DNA from: Planctomycetota bacterium
Lineage (GTDB): Bacteria > Planctomycetota > Phycisphaerae > Sedimentisphaerales > Anaerobacaceae
Direction: 5' to 3'
DNA length: 64,000 nucleotides
NCBI GenBank assembly: GCA_019456255.1
Contig: VRUG01000005.1
Coordinates: 62,001-126,000, forward strand
This document shows, piece by piece, positions 24,408 to 33,419 of the stretch. Both the position numbers and the translations under genes were made by a program. How positions within the stretch are numbered: position 1 is the stretch's first letter; each line of letters starts with the position of its first letter. Below the pieces are notes generated by a model. The model saw nothing but the letters and a program-made list of their open reading frames with translations, made no database searches and was not told the DNA's origin.

Positions 24408-26258
24408 TTACTCTGTATCCACTGCGTCAAACGGGCATACGTCTCTGCATGCTCCGCAAGTCACACATTTTTCCTGAATAATTACGTGCGGAGTTTTCTT
24501 TTCTCCGGTGATAGCTTCTGTTGGGCAGACGTCTATACATTTTCCACAGGCCTTGCATTTTTCAGCAGAGATAACAAAAGTTGTCAGCTCTTTGCATATA
24601 CCTGCGGGGCACTTATGTTGTTCGACATGGGCGGTGTATTCATCTCGAAAATGCCTGAGAGTTGATAGTACGGGGTTCGGAGCGGTTTGTCCGAGTCCGC
24701 AAAGTGAGGCTTTTTTAATTGTATTGGCGAGTTCTTCAAGTTCGTTGAGGTCGCCTGGTTTTGCGTTGCCGTCGCAAATGTTATTAAGTATTTCGAGCAT
24801 TTTTTTGGTTCCGACTCTGCACGGGGTGCACTTTCCGCATGATTCGCTCTGTACGAATTCGAGGAAATATCTTGCGAGGTCTACCATGCAAGTTCGGTCG
24901 TCGGTGACGATGAGTCCGCCTGAACCCATGATGGCACCGAGTTGTTCGACGCTGTCATAATCAATTTCATGGTCGAGGAATTCTGCAGGTATGCATCCTC
25001 CTGAGGGGCCTCCTATCTGAGCAGCTTTGAAATTTCTTCCATCACTGACACCGCCGCCAATGTCGAAAATGATTTGGCGAAGTGTAGTACCCATTGGCAC
25101 TTCTACCAGGCCTGTATTGTTTACTTTTCCGGCGAGGGCGAAAATTTTTGTGCCTTTACTTTTTTCTGTGCCGATGTCACTGTACCACTTCGCGCCGTTT
25201 TTGATAATCAGCGGAACGTTTGCAAGTGTCTCGACGTTGTTGATGTTTGTCGGTTTATCGAGGTAACCTTTATGTGCGGGGAATGGCGGCCTTGGTCTTG
25301 GCATGCCGCGTTGTCCCTCGAGTGAAGCGATGAGAGCTGTCTCTTCGCCGCAAACAAAAGCGCCTGCTCCCATGCGAACCTCGATATCGAAATTGAAATC
25401 GCTGCCGGCAATATTTTCGCCTAAGAGTCCGAGTTGTCTTGCCTGGTCAAGGGCGATGTTGATATGCTCGACCGCGATGGGGTATTCAGCGCGGACATAG
25501 ATGAATCCCTGCGTTGCACCGATAGCGTATGCGGCGATGATCATGCCTTCTATGACTTTATGGGGGTCGCCTTCGAGTATTGCTCTATCCATAAATGCAC
25601 CGGGGTCGCCCTCGTCGGCGTTGCAGATTAGGTATTTTTCGTCGCCTTGTGCCTGGCGGCAGAAATTCCATTTTACTCCCGCGGGAAAGCCGGCTCCGCC
25701 TCTACCTCTAAGTCCTGAAGCGGTCATTTCGTCGATGATATCCTGTGGTTTTTTGCCATTTAGCATTTCCACAGCTGTCAGGTATCCGCCGGTAGCGATA
25801 GCGTCTTCAATCTTTGTGGGGTCGATTCTTCCGCATTTTTCAAGCACGATCTTTTTCTGTTTTTTATAGAACTCAACTTCATTAATGTTAGCGGTTTTTT
25901 CACCATTCTGAGAAACGGCGAGTTTTTCTACCGGTTTGCTGTTCTTGATAGTGGTTTCGATTATTTCATCGACGTCGTCGGGTGTTACCGAGCCGTAGAG
26001 GAAATCAAAAGGTTCGATAAGAATGGTAGGAGCTTTTGCGCAAATTCCGATACATCCTGTTTCAATGACAATGACTTGGTTATCGAGTTTTTGTTCTTTC
26101 AGACTTTGTTTGAATTTAGTTGAAATATCTTTTGCACCGAGTGCGCGGCATCCTGTCATGCAGATAAGGACTCTTATCTTGTACTCTTTTTGTTTGTCGA
26201 GCAGAGTTTGGCTTAGCTGCTGAAGGTCTGTTATTGAATTTATTTTTTTATCTGCCAT
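24408..26258 (-). CDS. NuoF/HymB-like NADH-binding flavoprotein subunit
   Basis: 616 residues. Residues about 20-115 form a thioredoxin-like [2Fe-2S] domain (CMTGCRALGA ... IETGCIGICAKAP). The NADH/FMN-binding core has GLRGRGGAGFPAGVKW, NADEGDPGAFMDRAILEGDPH and GAGAFVCGEETALIASLEG. SLBB and SCGKCTPCRVGTKKML follow. The C-terminus has two [4Fe-4S] motifs (CKACGKCIDVC, CVTCGACRDVC). This architecture is that of HydB/HymB/HylB in bifurcating hydrogenases and formate dehydrogenases. It lies 5 bp after the NuoE-like gene and 4 bp before fdhA. Confidence 0.93.
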   Translation of the reverse strand: MADKKINSITDLQQLSQTLLDKQKEYKIRVLICMTGCRALGAKDISTKFKQSLKEQKLDNQVIVIETGCIGICAKAPTILIEPFDFLYGSVTPDDVDEIIETTIKNSKPVEKLAVSQNGEKTANINEVEFYKKQKKIVLEKCGRIDPTKIEDAIATGGYLTAVEMLNGKKPQDIIDEMTASGLRGRGGAGFPAGVKWNFCRQAQGDEKYLICNADEGDPGAFMDRAILEGDPHKVIEGMIIAAYAIGATQGFIYVRAEYPIAVEHINIALDQARQLGLLGENIAGSDFNFDIEVRMGAGAFVCGEETALIASLEGQRGMPRPRPPFPAHKGYLDKPTNINNVETLANVPLIIKNGAKWYSDIGTEKSKGTKIFALAGKVNNTGLVEVPMGTTLRQIIFDIGGGVSDGRNFKAAQIGGPSGGCIPAEFLDHEIDYDSVEQLGAIMGSGGLIVTDDRTCMVDLARYFLEFVQSESCGKCTPCRVGTKKMLEILNNICDGNAKPGDLNELEELANTIKKASLCGLGQTAPNPVLSTLRHFRDEYTAHVEQHKCPAGICKELTTFVISAEKCKACGKCIDVCPTEAITGEKKTPHVIIQEKCVTCGACRDVCPFDAVDTE

Positions 26259-26263
26259 TTTTA

Positions 26264-26728
26264 TTAAGAGTAACTTTCCAGAATGCTTTGAATTTTATTT
26301 TTATTAAGGTGGCCGTAATAGTCGTTGTTTATCATCATTACCGGTGCGAGGAAACAAGTTCCGAGGCAGGCGACGGTTTCGAATGTGAATTTCATATCTT
26401 CTGTGGTCTGTCCGGGTTCGATTTGGAGCACTTCGGTAATTGCGTCAATCATTTTCGGGCCATTCTTGACATGACAAGCAGTGCCTCGGCAGCATCTTAT
26501 TGTATGTTTGCCATTGGGTTCGAGGTGAAACTGTTCATAGAATGTAATTACTCCGAAAATTTTGTTGGCGGGTATGTTGGTTCTTTTGCTAAGTTCGGCG
26601 ATTACCTGCTGGGGCAGGTAGCCGTATGCGGTTTGAATCTGTTGTAATAAAGGAATCAGGTCGCTAGGGGTGGTGGTTTTTGCTTCCAATATGTTGTCGA
26701 GCGGCTTTAAGTCCAAGTTTTGTGTCAT
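26264..26728 (-). CDS. NuoE/HymA-like [2Fe-2S] subunit
   Basis: 154 residues, standard for the 24-kDa subunit family. The four cluster cysteines are visible in CRGTACHVKNG and ACLGTCFLAPVMMIN; the N-terminal helices contain LIPLLQQIQTAYGYLPQQVIAELSKR and GVITFYEQFHLEPNGKH. It passes electrons between the flavin subunit and partners. It is the first gene of the formate dehydrogenase unit nuoE-nuoF-fdhA. Confidence 0.93.
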   Translation of the reverse strand: MTQNLDLKPLDNILEAKTTTPSDLIPLLQQIQTAYGYLPQQVIAELSKRTNIPANKIFGVITFYEQFHLEPNGKHTIRCCRGTACHVKNGPKMIDAITEVLQIEPGQTTEDMKFTFETVACLGTCFLAPVMMINNDYYGHLNKNKIQSILESYS

Positions 26729-27096
26729 GTTGTTTTCTTAATTACTAAGGGAACCTCTAAAAATTCATTTTGGCGAACAAGCGAATCTTTTTGCTTCTGG
26801 GCTACATCAGGAAAAAGCCGCCTTAGCTTTGGCTAAGACTGATTTTCCTTCCTTGCCAGAACACAAAAACCTTCTACTTGTCGCTCAAAAGCAATTATCA
26901 GAACTACCCTTAAGCTATAAAAGCTCTTTTGAGCGGTTTAAAAGTTCATAAATCAAGCGAATCATATAGTATAGCCGATCAAGTTTCAACCCCCTAAATT
27001 TTTTTGTAATTGGCGTTGCAAAAAACCTTGTAAAATAGTAGGAATTAAGTAAATTGTACGCTGAATTGAAAAGGTACCATATGTGAGGAGACCAAA
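26729..27096. other. Divergent intergenic region between the formate dehydrogenase and cytochrome genes
   Basis: No gene. It separates two divergent operons and should hold both promoters, but I found no convincing -35/-10 pair. The notable feature is the inverted repeat at 26882-26935 and a small hairpin CTTAGC/GCTAAG near 26823-26838. Confidence 0.5.
26882..26935. repeat. 10-bp inverted repeat with 34-bp spacer
   Basis: CGCTCAAAAG (26882-26891) and its exact complement CTTTTGAGCG (26926-26935). It lies between divergent operons; it could be an operator pair or the remnant of a small mobile element. Confidence 0.55.
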
Positions 27097-27633
27097 GTGC
27101 TAAAAAAAGTGCTGAAAAAAATCCTAAAATACGTGCCGATATTTGTTTTGGGGATAGTTTTTGCGGTATTATGCTTTTTGATGTTGAATATTGCAATGGA
27201 GCCTGTATCGACTCCGGAATACTGCGGGAGCAGCTGCCATGAGATGGGCAATGCCTACCAGAGTTGGGAGCTTTCGGTTCATGGAGCCAATAGAATTGGG
27301 TATCGAGTCGAGTGTGTAGATTGCCACCTTCCTCCGAAAGAGAAATTTTTTACGCATATTTTTGCTAAGGCTTATAAGGGTGCCAAGGACACTTATAAGC
27401 ATCATTTCGGGGGCGAATATGATGGCGAGCAGCAGCGTGAAAATGTTCTTGCGAGTTTGCCGAACGAGAACTGCCTTAGCTGTCATGATGATTTGCTTAA
27501 GAAGCCGTCACGTTCGTTTGTGAGGAAGGCGCATCTTAAGGTTTTAAAACCAACGGATGACTTTGAATATCGCTGTATTGAGTGTCATGAAAATGTAGGC
27601 CATGAGCGTGAAAGTAAATTGTTCTCACCGTAA
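27097..27633 (+). CDS. NrfH/NapC-like tetraheme cytochrome c
   Basis: 178 residues. An N-terminal membrane anchor (residues about 12-32) is followed by four c-type heme sites: CGSSCH, CVDCH, CLSCH and CIECH. The spacing and the early 'PEYCGSSCHEMG' segment match NrfH/NapC quinol dehydrogenases, which feed electrons from menaquinol to a periplasmic multiheme reductase. GAGGAG precedes the GTG start by about 8 bases. It lies 20 bp upstream of the octaheme cytochrome gene, the arrangement of haoC-haoA and nrfHA modules. Confidence 0.9.
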   Translation: MLKKVLKKILKYVPIFVLGIVFAVLCFLMLNIAMEPVSTPEYCGSSCHEMGNAYQSWELSVHGANRIGYRVECVDCHLPPKEKFFTHIFAKAYKGAKDTYKHHFGGEYDGEQQRENVLASLPNENCLSCHDDLLKKPSRSFVRKAHLKVLKPTDDFEYRCIECHENVGHERESKLFSP

Positions 27634-27653
27634 AGTTTTAAAAGGGGAAAGCT

Positions 27654-29031
27654 GTGGGATTGTCAAATTTTGGAAAGAGAATCGTATTTACGTTGCTATT
27701 AGTTGTCAGTGTTGTGGTTTTGCCGGCTTATTGTCAGGTAAATACAGGTCAGTTGGCATCACTGATGCTAAAGGAAATACGAGTTGAACGAGCTGTTTCT
27801 GAAGAGGCGAAGGCATGTATCGAGTGCCATTTGAATCAGAATTTTGGACTTGTAGCAGATTGGGCACAGGGCAGGCACGCTCACGCTAATGTCAGTTGTA
27901 TTGATTGTCATAGTGCAGGCGCAGCTGACAAAGATATAAGCACAGGTCATCTGGATTATTCAGAAGTGAAAATAAGTGCTATCGTTTCGCCTAAGGACTG
28001 TTCGAGATGTCACCCGAGCGAGGCGGCGGAGTACAGTCGCAGCAAGCACGCCAATACCCTTGAGATTATCTGGAAAATTGACCCGTGGCTTAATCACGGT
28101 ATGAATGTGGCTTAATCACGGTATGAATAATGATATTGAGCGTGTGACTGGATGCTTCTATTGTCACGGTACGGTGGTAAAAGTTGAGGATGGCAAGTTT
28201 GACAGTAAGACCTGGCCTAATGTTGGTGTTGGCAGGATAAATCCTGACGGCAGTAAGGGCAGTTGTTCGAGTTGTCACACGAGGCATAAATTTTCTGTTG
28301 CAGAGGCTCGTAAGCCTGAGGCGTGCGGTCAATGTCACTTAGGGCCGGACCATCCGCAGATAGAAATTTATAAAGAGTCAAAACACGGCGATATTTATGA
28401 CGCTGAAGGTCATACATGGAAATGGGATTCTGCTCCGGGGACGTGGACTCCGGGAATTGATTACAGGACTCCGACCTGTTCGGTTTGTCATATGTCTGGT
28501 ATCAATGGTGTGGCTACTTCGCACGATGTTACCGAACGTCTTGCGTGGGAGACTCAGGCGCCGCTAACGGTCAGGCCCAGTGAATTTAAGCCCTGGCCCG
28601 CAAAAACAGACTGGAGGACCGAGCGCGGGAAGATGAAGCAGGTATGTCTTGCGTGTCATTCTCCGGCGTGGACCGACGGGCATTTCGAGTATTTTGACGC
28701 GGTAGTAGCTAACTATAATGATGTTTATTACAAGCCGATGAAAAAGCTTAGCGATGAGCTTTATGAGAAGAAGCTGATGAGTAAGGAAAAGCCATTGGAT
28801 GAAAAACTTGAGATAGACCTTTATGAATTGTGGCACCATGAGGGCAGAAGGGCGAGATTCGGTGCGGCGATGATGGCTCCGGATTATACGTGGTGGCATG
28901 GTTTTTATGAGATGAAGAAAAGGTGTATGGATATTGAAGAGCAGGCAGAAAAATTGCTCAAGAGCGGAAAGCCTGGTAAGGTTTTTGATGTTAGGGGAGC
29001 TGGCGGTAATACTACTAAGCCTAAGTTCTGA
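27654..29031 (+). pseudogene. Octaheme hydroxylamine-oxidoreductase-like cytochrome, frameshifted
   Basis: Two overlapping frames (27654-28115 and 28105-29031) are halves of one gene. The first has a signal peptide and heme sites CIECH, CIDCH, CSRCH; the second has CFYCH, CSSCH, CGQCH, CSVCH, CLACH, then DYTWWHGFYE as in the HAO family. Removing one copy of the 22-bp tandem repeat at the junction restores a single frame of about 451 residues with eight hemes. HAO-like enzymes oxidise hydroxylamine or hydrazine, or in the NrfH-linked form reduce nitrite or hydroxylamine to ammonium. As read, the product would stop after three hemes. The rest of the frame is intact, so the break is recent, variable or an assembly artefact. 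Confidence 0.85.
28085..28128. repeat. Exact 22-bp tandem duplication inside the HAO-like gene
   Basis: 28085-28106 and 28107-28128 are identical. 22 is not a multiple of three, and the duplication introduces the TAA at 28113-28115. Confidence 0.95.
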
Positions 29032-29151
29032 GATTGAAAGCAGTTAGAGGGTTTTTTGCGTAAATTGCGCATTTTAGGGTAAAAAAGTGGCTTGTGATTA
29101 AATCGCAACTCTCTTTTCTTTTAAACGTTCACAGGGCAAATGTGTTTTTTT

Positions 29152-29236
29152 GTCATTGCGAGGCCTTTTTAAAGGCCGTGGCAATCTCAAACGCTCGAAA
29201 AACGAGATTGCTTCGTCGTGAACTCCTCGCAATGAC
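29152..29236. repeat. 85-bp interspersed palindromic element (GTCATTGCGAGG type)
   Basis: Ends GTCATTGCGAGG (29152-29163) and its exact complement (29225-29236). Inside are GGCCTTT/AAAGGCC and GCAATCTC (29181-29188)/GAGATTGC (29204-29211). This matches a repeat type seen in many unrelated bacterial genomes, with the motif 'CGTGGCAATCTC ... GAGATTGCTTCG'. Confidence 0.8.
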
Positions 29237-29367
29237 CGAAAAATGAGGTTTATACCCCGTGAACGGTTGCCTTTTCTTTATTTTTTGTGGTTTAATCGGG
29301 TAAATATTGGGGTAAGACGAGTTATAGTAGGCACTTAGGGTTTTTTGAGAATTTTTTTAAAAACATA

Positions 29368-29396
29368 TTGACAGAAAAGCTGTATGTTTATATAAT
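29368..29396 (+). promoter_or_regulatory. Consensus promoter of the rrf2-cys operon
   Basis: TTGACA (29368-29373), 17 bp, TATAAT (29391-29396): a perfect sigma70 match, 34 bp before the Rrf2 start. Such a strong core promoter directly before a repressor gene suggests autoregulation, with the operator overlapping or just after the -10. Confidence 0.75.
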
Positions 29397-29430
29397 ACTA
29401 TTCCGATTGATATGATGAGGTATTGAATAT

Positions 29431-29868
29431 ATGCGAATATCTAAGAAATGCCAATATGCATTGCGAGCAGTTTTTGAGCTTTCGTTGCGTAATAGCGGCC
29501 ATCCGGTGAAGATAAGCGAAATTGCGAAGGCGCAGGGTATTTCGGGTCGTTTTCTTGAGATCATATTGAATCAGCTTCGCCATGCGGGTTTTGTTGAATC
29601 GAGGCGTGGCAGTGAAGGTGGTTATTTACTGGTGAAGTCGGCAGAGACATTGACGGTTGGCGATGTTATCGAGGTTGTTCAGGGGCCAGTATCTGTGATA
29701 GGCAATGAGGACAATCATCTGGATTTTTTCGGTAGTTTTGCGTTTGAGCAGTTGTGGCAAGAGGTTAATGATACAGTGTCGCAGATATATCGGAATACAA
29801 CCTTTGCAGAGCTGATAAAAAAAGAGAAGGCCCGGAAGAGAGCATCGGTGCCGAATTATACGATATGA
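29431..29868 (+). CDS. Rrf2-family transcriptional regulator (CymR-like)
   Basis: 145 residues. The N-terminal winged helix is typical: MRISKKCQYALRAVFEL, ISEIAKAQGISGRFLEIILNQLRHAGFVESRRGSEGGYLL. The three clustered cysteines that hold the [2Fe-2S] in IscR and NsrR are absent (only Cys7), so it is closer to CymR-type regulators of cysteine metabolism. As first gene of the sulfate-assimilation operon it is the obvious candidate to control it, probably sensing cysteine, O-acetylserine or a CysK complex. That sensing mode is inference. Confidence 0.88.
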   Translation: MRISKKCQYALRAVFELSLRNSGHPVKISEIAKAQGISGRFLEIILNQLRHAGFVESRRGSEGGYLLVKSAETLTVGDVIEVVQGPVSVIGNEDNHLDFFGSFAFEQLWQEVNDTVSQIYRNTTFAELIKKEKARKRASVPNYTI

Positions 29869-29896
29869 GGCAAGAGTAAAGAGAGAAAGGATTGCA

Positions 29897-30673
29897 ATGT
29901 TAGAGCAATTAGCAAAATCAATTATCGCAGAGACGTCAGGCTATTCGGCTGAGGAGCTCTTGAAGTACGCTGTCGATAAATTCGGCGGGCGTGTTGCTTT
30001 GGCTTCGAGTTTCGGCGTGGAGGATCAGGTGCTGACTGATATGCTATGCAAAATTACCGGCAGGCCGAAATCTACTTTGGTCGACGGCACGCCGAAAACT
30101 TTCACTCCGAATGCCGCCGGGCCGAGAATTTTCACATTGGATACCGGCAGGTTGGCTCAGCAGACTTATGATGTGATGGATGAGACGAGAAAAAAATATG
30201 GCATCAAGATAAGGGCGTTGTTCCCTGATTACAAACAGATAGAAGAGATGGTTACCGAGCATGGCCCGAATCTTTTTTACGAGAGTGTGGAATTGCGAAA
30301 GCTGTGCTGTAAGTATCGAAAGATAGAGCCCTTGAAAAAAGAGCTTGCTGATTTAGATGTGTGGATTTGCGGGCTAAGGGCGGGGCAGTCAACTACGCGA
30401 ACGGAATTGCAGTCGGTTCAGGTTGATGAGGCGTTTGGTCTTATTAAGATTTGCCCGCTGGCAGATTGGACAGAGCAGCAGGTGTGGGACTACATCAAAG
30501 AAAACGATGTTCCTTACAACAAGCTGCACGACGAGGGTTATCCAAGTATTGGATGCGAGCCTTGCACGCGAGCGATAGAGAAGGGCGAAGATGTTCGTGC
30601 GGGTCGTTGGTGGTGGGAAGAGCCTATACAGAAAGAATGCGGTTTGCATCTAAAAGCTAAGGATGAGAAATAA
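29897..30673 (+). CDS. cysH: Adenylylsulfate (APS) reductase
   Basis: 258 residues. PAPS-reductase fold with [14 protein letters not shown], an unusual insertion of about 18 residues ([15 protein letters not shown]) before the TLDTGRL motif, and the double-Cys motif KLCCKYRK paired with GCEPCTR. The CC...CxxC set binds a [4Fe-4S] cluster and marks APS rather than PAPS reductases. It reduces APS to sulfite. GAAAGGA precedes the ATG; the gene overlaps cysD by one base. Confidence 0.92.
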   Translation: MLEQLAKSIIAETSGYSAEELLKYAVDKFGGRVALASSFGVEDQVLTDMLCKITGRPKSTLVDGTPKTFTPNAAGPRIFTLDTGRLAQQTYDVMDETRKKYGIKIRALFPDYKQIEEMVTEHGPNLFYESVELRKLCCKYRKIEPLKKELADLDVWICGLRAGQSTTRTELQSVQVDEAFGLIKICPLADWTEQQVWDYIKENDVPYNKLHDEGYPSIGCEPCTRAIEKGEDVRAGRWWWEEPIQKECGLHLKAKDEK

Positions 30674-31554
30674 TGGACCATTTGGAAGTACTCGAATCAC
30701 AAAGCATGTTCATTTTGCGTGAAGCGTATCGCAGCTTCGGCGACCTTGTGATGCTGTGGTCAATCGGCAAGGATAGTACGGTTCTGTTGTGGCTGGCTCG
30801 CAAAGCGTTTTTTGGCCATGTACCGATTCCGCTTATGCACATTGACACTACGTTTAAGGTTCCAGCGATGATAGAATACCGCGACCGCTTCGCAAAGCAG
30901 TGGAAGATCAACATGATAGTCGGCAAAAATGAAGAGGTTTTGGAAAGTAAAGAAACTTTTCCCGACGGTAAGACCAATCGTCTCCAGTGCTGTGCTTCAT
31001 TAAAAAGTGAAGCCTTAAAGCATACGCTAAGCGGAGACTGGCCTCGCTGGGTACTCAATCACAAGAGCGGTGAATACGAGAAGCAGCTTAACGGCAAGCC
31101 TTTTACGGGCGTTATCGTTGGTGCGAGGGCTGATGAAGAGGGCAGTCGAAGCAAAGAAAGATATTTTTCGCCGCGTGACCGGCATAACGATTGGGACGTT
31201 GCTGACCAGCCGCCGGAGCTTTGGAACCAGTTTAAAACTGATTTTGCACCCGGAACGCATGTTCGCGTCCATCCGCTGCTCGACTGGACGGAGTTGAATA
31301 TCTGGGAATATATCGAAAGAGAGAATATTCCGATCATCGACCTGTATTTTGATAATGGTGAGGGCAAGCGGTATCGTTCGCTGGGCTGTTATCCGTGCAC
31401 GTCGTCGGTTGATTCGACGGCAAAGAATGTGCGTGAGGTTATTGCTGAGCTGCGAGGCGGAAAGTTCGCGAATATCGCGGAGCGTTCGGGAAGAGAGCAG
31501 GACAAAGAAGATGGCAGCGGCCTGGAGACACTTCGTCGTGACGGCTATATGTAA
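30673..31554 (+). CDS. cysD: Sulfate adenylyltransferase subunit 2
   Basis: 293 residues. ATP-PPase loop SIGKDST (about residue 34), [23 protein letters not shown] and the C-terminal [11 protein letters not shown] segment followed by a Arg-rich tail ([22 protein letters not shown]) are hallmarks of CysD. With CysN it makes APS from sulfate and ATP. The start overlaps the cysH stop (ATAATGG), so translation is coupled. Confidence 0.96.
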   Translation: MDHLEVLESQSMFILREAYRSFGDLVMLWSIGKDSTVLLWLARKAFFGHVPIPLMHIDTTFKVPAMIEYRDRFAKQWKINMIVGKNEEVLESKETFPDGKTNRLQCCASLKSEALKHTLSGDWPRWVLNHKSGEYEKQLNGKPFTGVIVGARADEEGSRSKERYFSPRDRHNDWDVADQPPELWNQFKTDFAPGTHVRVHPLLDWTELNIWEYIERENIPIIDLYFDNGEGKRYRSLGCYPCTSSVDSTAKNVREVIAELRGGKFANIAERSGREQDKEDGSGLETLRRDGYM

Positions 31555-31572
31555 TAGATATTGGAAAAGAAT

Positions 31573-33405
31573 ATGAGTCAAGTTGAAGAGAAAAATATTA
31601 AGTCAGAAAAAACATCGTCAGAGCAGATGAACATTGTTGTCATCGGCCACGTCGACCACGGAAAAAGTACGGTTGTCGGCAGGCTTTTGGCAGATACGGG
31701 GTCACTGCCCGAGGGTAAGCTCGAAGATGTTAAGGAGAGGTGCAAAAGAAACTCTAAGCCTTTTGAGTACGCCTTTCTTCTTGACGCCTTAAAAGACGAG
31801 CAGGCACAGGGTATTACTATCGATTCGGCGAGATGCTTTTTCCGTTCGGCGAAAAGAGAGTACATTATCATCGACGCACCGGGACATATCGAGTTTTTGA
31901 AGAATATGATATCTGGTGCCGCTCGCGCAGAAGCGGCGATGCTGGTGATCGATGCCCATGAGGGCGTTCAGGAAAATTCTCGCAGGCATGGTTATATGCT
32001 TAGTATGCTTGGTGTGAAGCAGGTTGTTGTTCTTGTAAACAAAATGGACCTGGTTGATTATTCCCAGACAGTGTTTGATAGTATAAAGGAAGAATACTTA
32101 GCTTTCCTGAAAGAAATTGATATTGAGCCGATGTCTTTTATTCCTGTTAGTGCTCGTGAGGGCGTTAATATTGTTTCGGTATCTAAGAAGATGTCATGGC
32201 ATGATGGGCTGTCAACTCTTGAGGCATTGGACAGTTTTGTAAAAGAGGCTTCTCCGGTCGACCAGCCTTTCCGTTTTCCGGTTCAGGATATTTACAAGTT
32301 CACCGAACAGGGCGACGACAGAAGAATTTTTGCCGGCAGGATAGAAACCGGAACGATAAATGTTGGTGACGAAGTGGTGTTTTTGCCATCAGAAAAAAAA
32401 TCCAGGATTTCCAGTATTGAAGGCTTTAATGTCGCTGAGCAGTCGCAGGCTTTTGCGGGTCAATCTACGGGCTTTACCCTCGCCGAGCAGATTTATGTCA
32501 AGCCGGGCGAGATGATGTGCAAAGTTGATGATACATTGCCTATTACCAGTACGCATCTAAAGGTGAACATTTTCTGGATGGCTCGTCAGCCGATGATCAA
32601 AGGTAAGAAATATAAGATAAAACTCGCTGGTACGAGGGTCCCTGTTTGGCTAAGGGATGTGGTGACAGTTCTCGATGCTTCGGATCTGACGACCGATTCG
32701 AATCGCCAGCAGATAGAACGTCACGATATAGCTGAGTGCGTACTTGAGACGCTAAAGCCATTGGCATTTGACATTACGCAGAATATCGCTCAGACCGGGC
32801 GTTTCGTTATTATCGATAATTATGAGATTGCCGGCGGGGGCGTTGTGCTCGACGAGGTTTATATCCCGACCAGCAGGATAGAACGTCGCGTTCAGCAACG
32901 AGAAAATAACTGGCAACGCAGCCGCATTACGCCTAAAATGAGATCTTCGAGATATAACCAACGCTCTACGCTGGTGCTGATTACCGGAGCGGCAGGTGAC
33001 GGAAAAGAAAATCTTGCCAAGGCACTTGAAGAGGACCTGTTCGAGAGTAAGAGGATGGTTTATTATCTCGGGATATCGAATTCGCTGCTTGGTATCGAAG
33101 ATAATATTGATGAGTCGGGCGAAAGAGATGAAAGCCTAAGGCGTCTTGGTGAGGTGTCGCACTTGTTTACCGATGCGGGGCTGATATTAATTACAACGAT
33201 TGACGACCTCGATGACTTTGAGCTTGAAATGATAAATACATTGAACAGGCCCAACGATTGCAGGGTTGTTAATATCGGCGCGAACCAGTTCACAAAAGCA
33301 ACGGTTGATTTGCAGGTTGATAATTTAGATAGCCAGAAAGAAGCTATTAAGAAGATAAAAGATTTGCTCGCGGAAAAGAAATATATTGTTGATTACTCAA
33401 TTTAA
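31573..33405 (+). CDS. cysN: Sulfate adenylyltransferase subunit 1 with degenerate APS-kinase tail
   Basis: 610 residues from the ATG at 31573 (GGAAAAG 5 bases upstream). The CysN GTPase part has [24 protein letters not shown] and NKMDL, then two beta-barrel domains to about residue 445. The C-terminal 150 residues align with CysC in position, but the P-loop is [10 protein letters not shown] instead of GxSGxGKST, and the DGDNxR and KGLY-type catalytic segments are not recognisable. APS-kinase activity is therefore unlikely. That fits the APS-type CysH next door, which needs no PAPS. Confidence 0.93.
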   Translation: MSQVEEKNIKSEKTSSEQMNIVVIGHVDHGKSTVVGRLLADTGSLPEGKLEDVKERCKRNSKPFEYAFLLDALKDEQAQGITIDSARCFFRSAKREYIIIDAPGHIEFLKNMISGAARAEAAMLVIDAHEGVQENSRRHGYMLSMLGVKQVVVLVNKMDLVDYSQTVFDSIKEEYLAFLKEIDIEPMSFIPVSAREGVNIVSVSKKMSWHDGLSTLEALDSFVKEASPVDQPFRFPVQDIYKFTEQGDDRRIFAGRIETGTINVGDEVVFLPSEKKSRISSIEGFNVAEQSQAFAGQSTGFTLAEQIYVKPGEMMCKVDDTLPITSTHLKVNIFWMARQPMIKGKKYKIKLAGTRVPVWLRDVVTVLDASDLTTDSNRQQIERHDIAECVLETLKPLAFDITQNIAQTGRFVIIDNYEIAGGGVVLDEVYIPTSRIERRVQQRENNWQRSRITPKMRSSRYNQRSTLVLITGAAGDGKENLAKALEEDLFESKRMVYYLGISNSLLGIEDNIDESGERDESLRRLGEVSHLFTDAGLILITTIDDLDDFELEMINTLNRPNDCRVVNIGANQFTKATVDLQVDNLDSQKEAIKKIKDLLAEKKYIVDYSI

Positions 33406-33419
33406 TAAAGAGAACTAAA

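Larger units (their letters stand above)
29032..29430. other. Intergenic region with mosaic repeat and Rrf2 promoter
   Basis: No gene. Contains the 85-bp structured repeat and, near its right end, the consensus promoter of the sulfur operon; both are listed separately. Confidence 0.6.

Noticed and set aside
26729-26900. Insertion-sequence end (gggaacctctaaaaa)
   Set aside because: No matching inverted end or transposase gene in the window.
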